This document shows positions 1 through 7,717 of a stretch of DNA of 64,000 bases, one piece after another. Source of the stretch: Pseudomonadota bacterium (GTDB lineage Bacteria > Desulfobacterota > Binatia > UBA9968); contig JAJPJQ010000010.1 in the NCBI GenBank assembly GCA_021324155.1, forward strand, positions 62,001 to 126,000, written 5' to 3'. The translations under genes and the position numbers were made by a program. Under the pieces are notes generated by a model, which did no database searches, was not told where the DNA came from, and saw only the letters and a program-made list of their open reading frames with translations. Positions within the stretch are counted from its first letter, which is position 1. Each line of letters begins with the position of its first letter.

Positions 1-2
1 AT

Positions 3-920
3 CCGAAGGTCTTCATCCTCGGCGAGGATGTCGCCGAAGCAGGCACGCCGTTCAAGGTCCTCTCGGGTCTGGTGAAAGAATTCGGCAAGGAGCGCGTGAT
101 CGATTCGCCGATCTCCGAGGCCGGCATCGCCGGCATTTGCGTCGGGGCGGCGATGACCGGCATGCGTCCGGTCGTTGACATCATGTTCGGCGACTTCGCC
201 ACGCTGGTCATGGATCAGATGGTAAACCAGGCCGCGAAGACGCATTACATGTCCGGCGGGAAGCTCACGGTCCCGATGGTGATGCGCACGACGCTCGGAG
301 CGACGCGCCGCTCCGCCGCGCAGCACAGTCAGAGCCTGCACGCCTGGTTCAGCCATATTCCGGGACTCAAAGTCGTCCTGCCCGCGACCCCGTACGACGC
401 CAAAGGCCTGCTGAAGACCGCGATCCGCGACGACAACCCCGTCGTCTTTTTCGAAGACAAGATGATGTACCAGCAGAAGGGCGTCGTGCCGGCGCAAGAC
501 TACACGATCCCCTTCGGCGTCGCCGACGTGAAGCGCGCGGGCAAGGACATCACGCTGGTGGCGACGAGCAGCATGGTCGAGGTGTCGTTGAAGGCGGCGG
601 AGATTTTACAGGCGTCCAACATCTCCGCGGAAGTCGTCGATGTGCGCACGACCGTGCCGCTCGACAAGGAGACATTGATCGCGTCGGCGCAGAAGACGAC
701 GCGCGCGCTCGTCGTCGACGAGGGCTACGAGCGCTACGGCGTCACCGCCGAGATCGCGTCGGTCATTGCCGACGGCGCTTTCTATTATCTCGACGCGCCG
801 GTCAAGCGCATGGGCGCGATGGACGTCCCGGTGCCGTTCTCGCCGGTGCTGGAGGATCAGACCGTGCCTACGCCGGAGAGCGTAGCGGAAACGGCGAGAA
901 AACTTTGCGGGAAAATGTAG
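3..920 (+). CDS. 2-oxoacid (pyruvate/acetoin) dehydrogenase E1 beta subunit, 5'-truncated
   Basis: Beta subunit of the thiamine diphosphate-dependent E1 component, which decarboxylates a 2-oxoacid and passes the acyl group to the lipoyl arm of E2. The frame is open from base 3 (PKVFILGEDVAEAGTPFK) to the TAG at 918-920, so 305 residues are present and roughly 20-30 N-terminal residues lie outside the window. The GEDV start region, the DIMFGDF segment and the C-terminal transketolase-like domain (VDVRTTVPLDKETL, then VDEGYERYG) are typical of the family. The E1 alpha gene is presumably upstream, and E2 follows at 2356. Substrate (pyruvate, acetoin or branched chain) cannot be decided from sequence. 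Confidence 0.93.
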   Translation, partial: PKVFILGEDVAEAGTPFKVLSGLVKEFGKERVIDSPISEAGIAGICVGAAMTGMRPVVDIMFGDFATLVMDQMVNQAAKTHYMSGGKLTVPMVMRTTLGATRRSAAQHSQSLHAWFSHIPGLKVVLPATPYDAKGLLKTAIRDDNPVVFFEDKMMYQQKGVVPAQDYTIPFGVADVKRAGKDITLVATSSMVEVSLKAAEILQASNISAEVVDVRTTVPLDKETLIASAQKTTRALVVDEGYERYGVTAEIASVIADGAFYYLDAPVKRMGAMDVPVPFSPVLEDQTVPTPESVAETARKLCGKM

Positions 921-944
921 GGCGGGTTTTAAACCCGACCCTAC
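917..944. repeat. Inverted repeat between E1 beta and M24 gene
   Basis: Arms GTAGGG-GGGTTT and AAACCC-CCCTAC are near-perfect around an AT centre and overlap the E1 beta stop codon. There is no T-tract, so this looks like a dispersed palindrome or attenuator rather than a classical terminator. Confidence 0.6.
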
Positions 945-962
945 GCGTTCAGGAGAACGATC

Positions 963-2282
963 ATGGCTCTAAAAACCTTCGGTTTGATGGGCGTTGATTG
1001 GGAGGAGCGTGTCAACATCGAGCGCCTGCGCACTGAGCGCCTCGCGCGCGTGAAGGCGGCGCTGAAACAATCCGACATGGGCTCGCTCCTCTGCTTCGAC
1101 ATGAACAATATCCGCTACATCACCGCGACGCACATCGGCACGTGGGCGATGGATAAGCTCGTGCGCTTCTCGCTGCTGCCGCAGGACGACGAGCCGATCC
1201 TGTGGGATTTCGGATCGGCGGCGCGCCATCATCAGATCTATTGCCCGTGGCTCGGCGAGCGCTCGCGCGCCGGAATCTCGACGCTCCGCGGCGCGACGCA
1301 TCCCGGCTCGGGTCTCGCCGACGACGTCGCGAAGAAGATCAAAGTCGAATTGGAAAAACGGAAATTAGATAAGGAGCCCGTCGGCGTCGACGTGATCGAA
1401 TTGCCCGTTTTATTCGCGCTCCAGGCGCAGGGGATCAAGGTCGTCGACGGCCAGCAACTCATGCACCAGGTAAGAAAGATCAAAACGCAGGACGAGATCA
1501 CGCTCTTGAATACCGCGTGCATGATGGTCGACGCGGCGTATGAAGAGTTGTATCGCTTCATGCGTCCCGGCGTAAAAGAGAACGAATGCGTCGGCGTCGT
1601 CAGCAAAGTGCTCTACGATCTCGGCTCCGAGCATGTCGAAGGCGTGAACGCGATCTCCGGTGAGCGCTGCAGCCCGCACCCGCACGTCTACACCGACCGC
1701 GTGCTGCGCCCCGGCGACCCGGCATTCTTCGACATACTCCACAGCTACAACGGCTATCGCACGTGCTATTACCGCACGTTCGCCGTCGGCAGCGCCTCGC
1801 CGGCGATGGCCGACGCCTACAAGCGCTGCCGCGACTACATGGACGCTGCGATCTCGATCGTGAAGCCTGGCATCACGACCGCCGATGTCGTGAAATTATG
1901 GCCCAAGGCGGAAGAGTTCGGCTTCGCCAACGAGGAGGCAGCGTTTGCACTGCAGTACGGCCACGGCGTCGGCTTATCGATCTGGGAAAAGCCGATCTTC
2001 AGCCGGCTCGTATCGCTCGACAATCCGGAGACGATCGAGGAGGGCATGGTCTTCGCGCTCGAGACCTACTGGCCAGCGAAGGACGGCTGGTCGGCCGCCC
2101 GCTTGGAAGAAGAAGTCGTCGTAACCAAGGACGGCTGCGAAGTCATCACGCGCTTTCCCTCGGAAAAGCTGCTCGTCGCCGGCACGCATTATTTCACCGC
2201 CGGCGGCGCGCTGCCGGAGACGCGCGAGACGCAGTCGAACTTGAACAATCCGGGATCGATCGACAGGATCAAGAAGGCGTAA
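963..2282 (+). CDS. M24 (creatinase/aminopeptidase P-like) family protein with an altered metal site
   Basis: 439-residue pita-bread-fold protein: an N-terminal creatinase-like domain (about 20-165) and a C-terminal M24 domain (about 175-400). AGGAG precedes the ATG by 7 bases. M24 peptidases bind two metals through Asp, Asp, His, Glu, Glu. Here D257, H334 (GHGVG), E367 and a Glu in LEEE (382-384) are present, but the second Asp, expected 11 residues after the first, is Cys268 (GYRTCYYRTF). Metal binding and peptidase activity are therefore doubtful. It could be a creatinase-like hydrolase or lyase; no substrate can be named. It sits between E1 beta and E2, which suggests a role linked to that complex's substrate. 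Confidence 0.85.
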   Translation: MALKTFGLMGVDWEERVNIERLRTERLARVKAALKQSDMGSLLCFDMNNIRYITATHIGTWAMDKLVRFSLLPQDDEPILWDFGSAARHHQIYCPWLGERSRAGISTLRGATHPGSGLADDVAKKIKVELEKRKLDKEPVGVDVIELPVLFALQAQGIKVVDGQQLMHQVRKIKTQDEITLLNTACMMVDAAYEELYRFMRPGVKENECVGVVSKVLYDLGSEHVEGVNAISGERCSPHPHVYTDRVLRPGDPAFFDILHSYNGYRTCYYRTFAVGSASPAMADAYKRCRDYMDAAISIVKPGITTADVVKLWPKAEEFGFANEEAAFALQYGHGVGLSIWEKPIFSRLVSLDNPETIEEGMVFALETYWPAKDGWSAARLEEEVVVTKDGCEVITRFPSEKLLVAGTHYFTAGGALPETRETQSNLNNPGSIDRIKKA

Positions 2283-2355
2283 GGCGCGAGACTTGAAAAC
2301 CACCGCGTTTTTGTCTTTTATTCATCCCTCGCGGCTCGCGCCGCGTGTCTAATTT

Positions 2356-3546
2356 ATGGCAACCGACGTCATCATGCCCGCGCTCGGCATGGCGCAGGAG
2401 AAGGGCACGCTCCTCTCCTGGCTCAAAAAAGCCGGCGAGACGGTCAAGAAGGGCGAGCCGTTGATGGAGGTCGAGACCGACAAGGCGACCGTCGAGGTCG
2501 AGGCGCCGGCGTCCGGCGTGTTGCAGAATGTGACCGCGAAGGAAGGCGACGAGATCGCCGTCGGCAAAACGATCGCTATCATCGCCGCCGCGGGCGAAGC
2601 CGCCCCTCACCCTAGCCCTCTTCCACAGGGAGAGGGAAGTAAGAAGGCGGCGGCAAAATCAGCAACGCCGTCCAGGAAGACTACTCATCCTCTTCCATCG
2701 GGAGAAGGAAAGGATGAGGGCCGCGTTCTCGCTTCTCCCGCTGCGCGTCGCATCGCCAAGGAGAACAACGTCGATCTCGCCGTGCTCAAAGGCAGCGGAC
2801 CCGATGGCAGCGTCGTCGCCGAGGACGTGCTGCGCGCGGGCGGCGCAGTTAAGGAATCCGCGACCGGCGGACCGCCGCGCGTCAAGGAGACCGTGCCGCT
2901 CTCGGCGATGCGGCGCATCGTCGCCCAGCGCATGACGGCGAGCAAACAGGCCGCGCCGCATTTTTACGTCGGTATCGACGTCGACATGAGCGCGGTCGAG
3001 AAGCGCCGCGGCGAGTTGAAGCAGAAAGGCGCGGCGCCGTCGATCAACGATTTCATTCTATCGGCGGTCGCGAAAACGCTGCGCGATTTCCCTTCGCTGA
3101 ACGCCTCGTTCGCCGCGGACGGCGTCGAGATTTACTCCGACGTCAATCTCGGTGTCGCGGTCGCGCTCGAAGAAGGCTTGGTCGTGCCGGTGATTCGCAA
3201 CGCCGACAAGCTCTCGCTCGAAGAGCTGGCGCGGCAGAGCCGTGCGCTCGCGGAGAGAGCGCAGAGGAAAAAACTGTTCCCTTTGGATTACGAGGGCGGA
3301 ACGTTCACGGTCTCCAACCTGGGCATGCTCGGCGTCGACAGCTTCACCGCGATCATCAACCCGCCGCAGGCGGCGATCCTCGCGGTCGGCCGCGTCGCGG
3401 CGCGCGTCGTCGCCGTCGACGGCGGGATCGCCCAGCGGCCGACGATGACGATGAATCTCTCCGCCGACCACCGCGTCGTCGACGGCGCGCTCGCCGCGCG
3501 CTTTATCGCCGAGGTGAAGCGGCGCCTCGAACTCCTCGAACTCTAA
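2356..3546 (+). CDS. Dihydrolipoamide acyltransferase (E2) of a 2-oxoacid dehydrogenase complex
   Basis: Core E2 enzyme, 396 aa, moving the acyl group from lipoamide to CoA. Layout: a single lipoyl domain (1-78, lipoylated Lys43 in ETDKATVE), a linker (about 81-123), a peripheral subunit-binding domain (about 125-160, LASPAARRIAKEN) and the catalytic acyltransferase domain (about 178-396). The catalytic His372 and Asp376 lie in the HRVVDG motif. The linker is odd: it translates two copies of a palindromic repeat found elsewhere between genes (see 2602-2718), giving PHPSPLPQGEG and HPLPSGEG, where Ala/Pro-rich sequence is usual. The reading frame stays intact. No E3 gene lies in the window. 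Confidence 0.95.
   Translation: MATDVIMPALGMAQEKGTLLSWLKKAGETVKKGEPLMEVETDKATVEVEAPASGVLQNVTAKEGDEIAVGKTIAIIAAAGEAAPHPSPLPQGEGSKKAAAKSATPSRKTTHPLPSGEGKDEGRVLASPAARRIAKENNVDLAVLKGSGPDGSVVAEDVLRAGGAVKESATGGPPRVKETVPLSAMRRIVAQRMTASKQAAPHFYVGIDVDMSAVEKRRGELKQKGAAPSINDFILSAVAKTLRDFPSLNASFAADGVEIYSDVNLGVAVALEEGLVVPVIRNADKLSLEELARQSRALAERAQRKKLFPLDYEGGTFTVSNLGMLGVDSFTAIINPPQAAILAVGRVAARVVAVDGGIAQRPTMTMNLSADHRVVDGALAARFIAEVKRRLELLEL
2602..2718. repeat. Two palindromic CCCTC/GAGGG repeats inside the E2 coding sequence
   Basis: Copy one (about 2604-2636) runs from CCCTCACC to GGGAGAGGG. Copy two (2683-2718) has CTCATCCT and AGGATGAG arms around a GGGAGAAGG core. Closely similar copies lie between genes at 40771-40802 and 20411-20465, which identifies these as dispersed elements captured by the reading frame. 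Confidence 0.75.
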
Positions 3547-3549
3547 GCG

Positions 3550-4335
3550 ATGGCGAAAATCTGCATCCGCAACCTGACGAAGACCTACAGCGGCGGCCGC
3601 GTCGTGGCGCTGAGCGACATCTGCCTCGACATCGAGCCGTTCGAGAGCATCTGCATCCTCGGCCCCTCCGGCTGCGGCAAGACGACGCTGCTCCGCATCG
3701 TCGACTGCCTGATCCCGCGCGACGGGGGCGAGATTACCTTCGACGGCCAAGCCGTATACGAGCCGCGGCCGGACATCGCCGTCGTCTTCCAGCATTTCGG
3801 CCTGTTTCCCTGGAAGCGCCTGGACGAGAATATCGCCTACGGCCTGGAGATTCGCGGCCGGCCGCGGCAGGAGACCGCGGCGACTGTCGCGCGCTACATC
3901 GAGCTCATGGGACTCAAAGGCTTCGAAAAAGCTTACCCGCACCAGCTCTCCGGCGGCATGCAGCAGCGCGCCGGCCTCGCGCGCGCGCTCGCGATCAATC
4001 CCGCGCTGCTCCTGATGGACGAGCCGTTCGGCTCGCTCGACGCGCAGACCCGCGAACTGATGCAGGAAGAGCTGCTGCGCATCCTCACCACCGAGAAAAA
4101 GACGATGCTCTTCGTGACCCACAGCATCGACGAGGCTATCCTCCTCGGCGACCGCATCGTCGTCATGTCGCGCCGGCCGGGACGCATCCGCGAGATCATC
4201 TCCGTCGGCGTTCCCCGGCCGCGCAAGATCATCTCGGTACGCGCGCATCCGCGCTACATCGAGCTGCGGGCGCGATTGTGGGAGATGCTCAAACAAGAGC
4301 AGGACGACCGGATTCCGGCGGAGACGAACGCATGA
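3550..4335 (+). CDS. ABC transporter ATPase, nitrate/sulfonate/taurine (SsuB/TauB) type
   Basis: 261-aa nucleotide-binding subunit energising an importer with the permease at 4332 and the binding protein at 5104. Walker A is GPSGCGKTT (38-46), the Q-loop VFQHFG (79-84), signature LSGGMQQR (133-140), Walker B LLLMDE (153-158) and H-loop His191. It starts 4 bases after the E2 stop and overlaps the permease start as ATGA, so it is cotranscribed and translationally coupled. The substrate is unknown. The link to the dehydrogenase genes suggests a small organic acid, as an inference only. Confidence 0.92.
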   Translation: MAKICIRNLTKTYSGGRVVALSDICLDIEPFESICILGPSGCGKTTLLRIVDCLIPRDGGEITFDGQAVYEPRPDIAVVFQHFGLFPWKRLDENIAYGLEIRGRPRQETAATVARYIELMGLKGFEKAYPHQLSGGMQQRAGLARALAINPALLLMDEPFGSLDAQTRELMQEELLRILTTEKKTMLFVTHSIDEAILLGDRIVVMSRRPGRIREIISVGVPRPRKIISVRAHPRYIELRARLWEMLKQEQDDRIPAETNA

Positions 4336-5087
4336 GCAAAAAAACGCTCGTCCGCCTCGCCTCGCTCGCCGTCGTGCTGATTCTGTGGGAGTTCTACGGC
4401 CGGCGTGTGAACCCGATCCTCTTTACCTATCCGACCGCGGTTGCGCGCGCGTTCTTCGAGCTCGCCGCCTCGGGCGAGCTCGCGAGCTACATGCGCGAGA
4501 GCCTGATGGTGCTGGCGTACGCGACCGTGGCCTCGATCGTCGCGGGCGTGCTTTTCGGCGTCCTGATGGGGCGCTTTGCGACCATCGAATGGGCGACCGA
4601 CATGTACGTGAGCGCGCTCTACTCGATGCCAATGGTCGCGGTCGTGCCGCTGATCGTGCTGTGGTTCGGCTTCAAGGTGCCGGCGAAGGTCATCATCGTT
4701 TTTCTCTTCATGGTCTTTCCGGTTCTGCTGAACACGTTCGAAGGCGTCAAGAACGTCGACCGTAATCTCCAGGAGGTCGCGCGCTCGTTCTGCTCGAGCG
4801 AGCGGCAGCTCTGGCGGCATCTGATCATCCCGTCGGCGGTCCCGTTTATCGTCGCCGGCATCCGGCTCGCGATCGGCCGCGGCCTGGTCGGCATGATCAT
4901 CGCGGAATTCTATACGTCGATCACCGGCCTCGGGTACATGATCGTCCGCTACGCCAACGCCTTCGAGACCGACAAGCTCTTTGTGCCGATTGTAGTCGTT
5001 ATGATATTGGGGATAGGCTTGATGTGGCTCGCCAAATGGATCGAGGTGCGCATCGCGCCCTGGCGGCGTTTCGACGAGCGTGAATAG
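4332..5087 (+). CDS. ABC transporter permease, SsuC/TauC type
   Basis: 251-aa inner-membrane subunit with about six hydrophobic helices. The conserved EAA cytoplasmic loop (EVARSFCSSERQLWRHLIIPSAVPF, in part) docks the ATPase. A longer reading frame begins at 4278, but the ATG at 4332 overlaps the ATPase stop as ATGA and gives the usual family N-terminus MSKKTLVRL, so it is preferred. It forms an operon with the ATPase before it and the binding protein 16 bases after it. Confidence 0.92.
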   Translation: MSKKTLVRLASLAVVLILWEFYGRRVNPILFTYPTAVARAFFELAASGELASYMRESLMVLAYATVASIVAGVLFGVLMGRFATIEWATDMYVSALYSMPMVAVVPLIVLWFGFKVPAKVIIVFLFMVFPVLLNTFEGVKNVDRNLQEVARSFCSSERQLWRHLIIPSAVPFIVAGIRLAIGRGLVGMIIAEFYTSITGLGYMIVRYANAFETDKLFVPIVVVMILGIGLMWLAKWIEVRIAPWRRFDERE

Positions 5088-5103
5088 CTGACAAGGAGGT
5101 CGT

Positions 5104-6120
5104 ATGAAAAAGACCGTCTTTTTGATCGCGGCGTGGCTCGGCTTCGCGCTGCTCGCGCATCCGGCCGAGGCGCAGAATAAACGCAAGGTGGTCTTCGGAG
5201 TCCCCGTCACGCCGCCGAATGTCGTGCACATCCCGCCGTACATTGCGAAGGAGATGGGCTTTTTCGCCGAAGTTAACATAGAGCCCGAGTTCGTGAATTT
5301 CGAGGGCGGGACGCAGACGCTTCGTGGCAGCGTTTCCGGCGGCCTCGACATCACGGGCACGAGCTCCGATCCGGCGATCATCGCCGCCGCGCGCGGCGCC
5401 GGCACGAAAGTGCTCGGCACCTATTCGCATAAGCTCTCGCAATCGATGGCCGTGCAGGGCGATATCAAGAGCTGCAAGGATTTGAAGGGCCGGAAAATCG
5501 GCATCCAGGAGGTCGGCGCGTTCAACGAAGTCATGAGCCGCGCGGTGCTCGCCTCCTGCGGCCTCACGCCGAAAGACGTGCAGTACGTCAACGTCAGCAC
5601 CAAGGGGCGCGTCGCCGGGCTGCTCGCGAATCAGATCGACACGGCGATCCTGCATGTCGACCAGGCGCTGGTCGCGAAGAAGAAAAAACCGGATTTGAAT
5701 ATCCTCGTGAATCTCTGGGAGCCGCTGCCCAAGTGGCTCTACGCCGCATACATCGCGCCGGAAAAGGAGATCGCGTCGAACAAACAGCTCTACGTCGACA
5801 TCATGACCGCGCTCGTGAAGGCGAACCGCTTCATCTATAAGGACAAGGCGAAGACGGTCGAGATCGCGACCAAGTACACGCAGCAGGACGCCGATGTCGT
5901 CGGCCAGACATACGATATTCTCGCCAACGTCGGGGCCTGGCCGGTAAACGAGGGCCTGCCGAAAGATATGGTCGACTGGACGATCAACCGCCAGGTGGAA
6001 TTGGGTTCGATCAAGGCCGCAGAGAAGCCCAGCTACGATAAATTGATCGACATCTCGGTCATCCAGGCGGCGATCGCCAAGCTCGGCGGGCGCATGAGCG
6101 GCGACAAGCGCTGGGATTGA
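5104..6120 (+). CDS. ABC transporter substrate-binding protein, NMT1/TauA type
   Basis: 338-aa periplasmic binding protein. A signal peptide (1-23) has a basic start, hydrophobic core and AEAQ cleavage region. The body follows the NMT1 pattern: PPYIAKEMGFF near the N-terminus, then a GTSSDPAII ligand-pocket segment and KGRKIGIQEVGA. It has a strong ribosome-binding site (AAGGAGG, 5 bases before the ATG) and completes the ATPase-permease-binding protein operon, followed by a strong terminator. NMT1-like folds bind sulfonates, pyrimidine precursors or aromatic acids; the ligand here is unknown. Confidence 0.92.
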   Translation: MKKTVFLIAAWLGFALLAHPAEAQNKRKVVFGVPVTPPNVVHIPPYIAKEMGFFAEVNIEPEFVNFEGGTQTLRGSVSGGLDITGTSSDPAIIAAARGAGTKVLGTYSHKLSQSMAVQGDIKSCKDLKGRKIGIQEVGAFNEVMSRAVLASCGLTPKDVQYVNVSTKGRVAGLLANQIDTAILHVDQALVAKKKKPDLNILVNLWEPLPKWLYAAYIAPEKEIASNKQLYVDIMTALVKANRFIYKDKAKTVEIATKYTQQDADVVGQTYDILANVGAWPVNEGLPKDMVDWTINRQVELGSIKAAEKPSYDKLIDISVIQAAIAKLGGRMSGDKRWD

Positions 6121-6142
6121 TACGCTGGAATATCCGTTTCTG

Positions 6143-6172
6143 GGGCGGGGAAGAAATTCCCCGCCCTTTTTT
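6143..6172 (+). terminator. Rho-independent terminator after the ABC operon
   Basis: A perfect 10-bp stem (GGGCGGGGAA / TTCCCCGCCC) with a GAAA loop, followed directly by six T. It separates the dehydrogenase/ABC operon from the TctCBA genes. Confidence 0.92.
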
Positions 6173-6266
6173 ATTGCCGGCTGCTGCCGCTGCTCCCAGG
6201 AAGCTCCCATTGACATTGCGCCTCGCGCGGCATTATTTATGCTCGGCACGAAAATGGAGGTGCGGA

Positions 6267-7244
6267 ATGGGTAAGTTCTTGGTCCGAGTCACCCTATGTG
6301 CGTTGGTGATCGCCGCGTCCGCCGCGGCGTACGCCCAGCAATACCCGTCCAAAGTCATCACGCTGGTGGTTCCCTACGCCGCCGGCGGGCCGACCGACAC
6401 CGTCGCCCGGCTGGTCGCCAATTCGATGGGTGCGACCCTGAAGCAGCAGATGATCGTCGAGAACACCGTCGGCGCCGGCGGCACGATCGCCGGCAACCGC
6501 GTGGCGCACGCGGCGCCGGACGGGTACACGCTCTTCATCCATCACGTCGGCCACTCGACGGCGCCGGCGCTCTATCGCAAGCTCCCCTACGATCCGATCA
6601 ATGACTTCGAGCCGATCGGTCTCATCAATGAAGCGCCGATGACGCTGCTGTCCAAAAAGGATTTATCGCCGAAGAATTTGAAAGAGCTCATCGCCTATAT
6701 CAAAGCCAACAAAGAAAAGATGACGCTCGCCAATGCGGGCCTCGGCTCGGCGTCCCATCTCTGCGGCATGCTCTTCATGTCGGCGATTCAGACCGATGTG
6801 ACGACGGTGCCGTACGAGGGCGCCGGCCCGGCGATGAACGATCTTCTCGGCGGCCAGATCGATCTCCTCTGCGATCAGACCACGAATACGACAAGCCAGA
6901 TCAAGGCGGGGCGGGTAAAGGTCTACGGGATCACGTCGAACAAGCGCGTCGCGTCGCTGCCGGACGTGCCGACGATGGATGAGGCGGGGCTCAAGGGCTT
7001 CGAGGTGAATGTCTGGCACGCGCTCTACGCGCCCAAGGGAACGCCGAAGGCGGTGATCGACAAGCTCGTCCCCGCGCTTCAGGCGGCGATCAAGGAGCCG
7101 AACGTCAAGCAGCGCTTCAACGAGCTCGGCGCCGAATCGGTCGCGGATAACCGTGCGACGCCGGCGGCGCTGCGCGCGCATCTGAAGGCCGAGATCGACC
7201 GCTGGGGCCCGATCATCAAGAAGGCCGGCGTATACGCCGACTGA
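6267..7244 (+). CDS. Tripartite tricarboxylate transporter receptor (TctC/Bug family)
   Basis: 325-aa periplasmic receptor of a TTT transporter. The frame is open from 6117, but the ATG at 6267 has GGAGG 6 bases upstream and begins a proper signal peptide (MGKFLVRVTLCALVIAASAA). Bug hallmarks: YPSKVITLVVPYAAGG after the signal, then GAGGTIAGNRVAHAAPDGYTL and the VPYEGAGPAMNDLLGGQ ligand segment. TctB and TctA follow in order, so this is a complete TTT unit. Ligands of the family are carboxylates held through two water-mediated contacts; the actual ligand is not predictable. Confidence 0.93.
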   Translation: MGKFLVRVTLCALVIAASAAAYAQQYPSKVITLVVPYAAGGPTDTVARLVANSMGATLKQQMIVENTVGAGGTIAGNRVAHAAPDGYTLFIHHVGHSTAPALYRKLPYDPINDFEPIGLINEAPMTLLSKKDLSPKNLKELIAYIKANKEKMTLANAGLGSASHLCGMLFMSAIQTDVTTVPYEGAGPAMNDLLGGQIDLLCDQTTNTTSQIKAGRVKVYGITSNKRVASLPDVPTMDEAGLKGFEVNVWHALYAPKGTPKAVIDKLVPALQAAIKEPNVKQRFNELGAESVADNRATPAALRAHLKAEIDRWGPIIKKAGVYAD

Positions 7245-7250
7245 TCGAAT

Positions 7251-7715
7251 TTGGCCTCTCCCGCACAGAATCCGAAAGACTTCTGGACCGGCCTGATCTA
7301 CGTCGCGTTCGGTGCGGCGTTCATTTGGATTGCTCAGGACTACGGCATGGGCACGGCCTTCCGGATGGGCCCGGCCTATTTCCCGACGGTCCTCGCCGGG
7401 ATTCTCATCCTCATCGGCCTCATGTCGCTCGGGCGCTCTTTTTTCCGGCCGGGCGCGCCGATCACGAGCTTTACGGTTAAAGGGCTGCTGATCGTCGTCC
7501 TCTCGACGGCGCTCTTCGGCGTGATCGTGCGCGGCGCCGGCCTCGCCGTCGCGCTGCCCATTTTAGTCATCGTCAGCGGCTACGCGAGCGTCGATTTCCG
7601 CTGGGGGCGCATGCTCGCGCTCGCCGCCGGCATCACGGTTTTTTGCGTGCTGGTTTTCTTAAAAGGTCTCGGCGTGCCGCTGCCGGTCGTCGGGCCGTGG
7701 CTCGGCGGCGGATAA
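7251..7715 (+). CDS. TctB-family small membrane subunit
   Basis: 154-aa small membrane subunit of the TTT transporter, with about four hydrophobic helices and the family pattern of a short N-terminus (NPKDFWTGLIYVAFG) and the GPAYFPTVLAG segment. The likely start is TTG at 7251, 6 bases after the tctC stop; no better ATG lies near. It ends 2 bases before tctA. Together with TctA it forms the membrane part of the transporter. Confidence 0.88.
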   Translation: MASPAQNPKDFWTGLIYVAFGAAFIWIAQDYGMGTAFRMGPAYFPTVLAGILILIGLMSLGRSFFRPGAPITSFTVKGLLIVVLSTALFGVIVRGAGLAVALPILVIVSGYASVDFRWGRMLALAAGITVFCVLVFLKGLGVPLPVVGPWLGGG

Positions 7716-7717
7716 TC

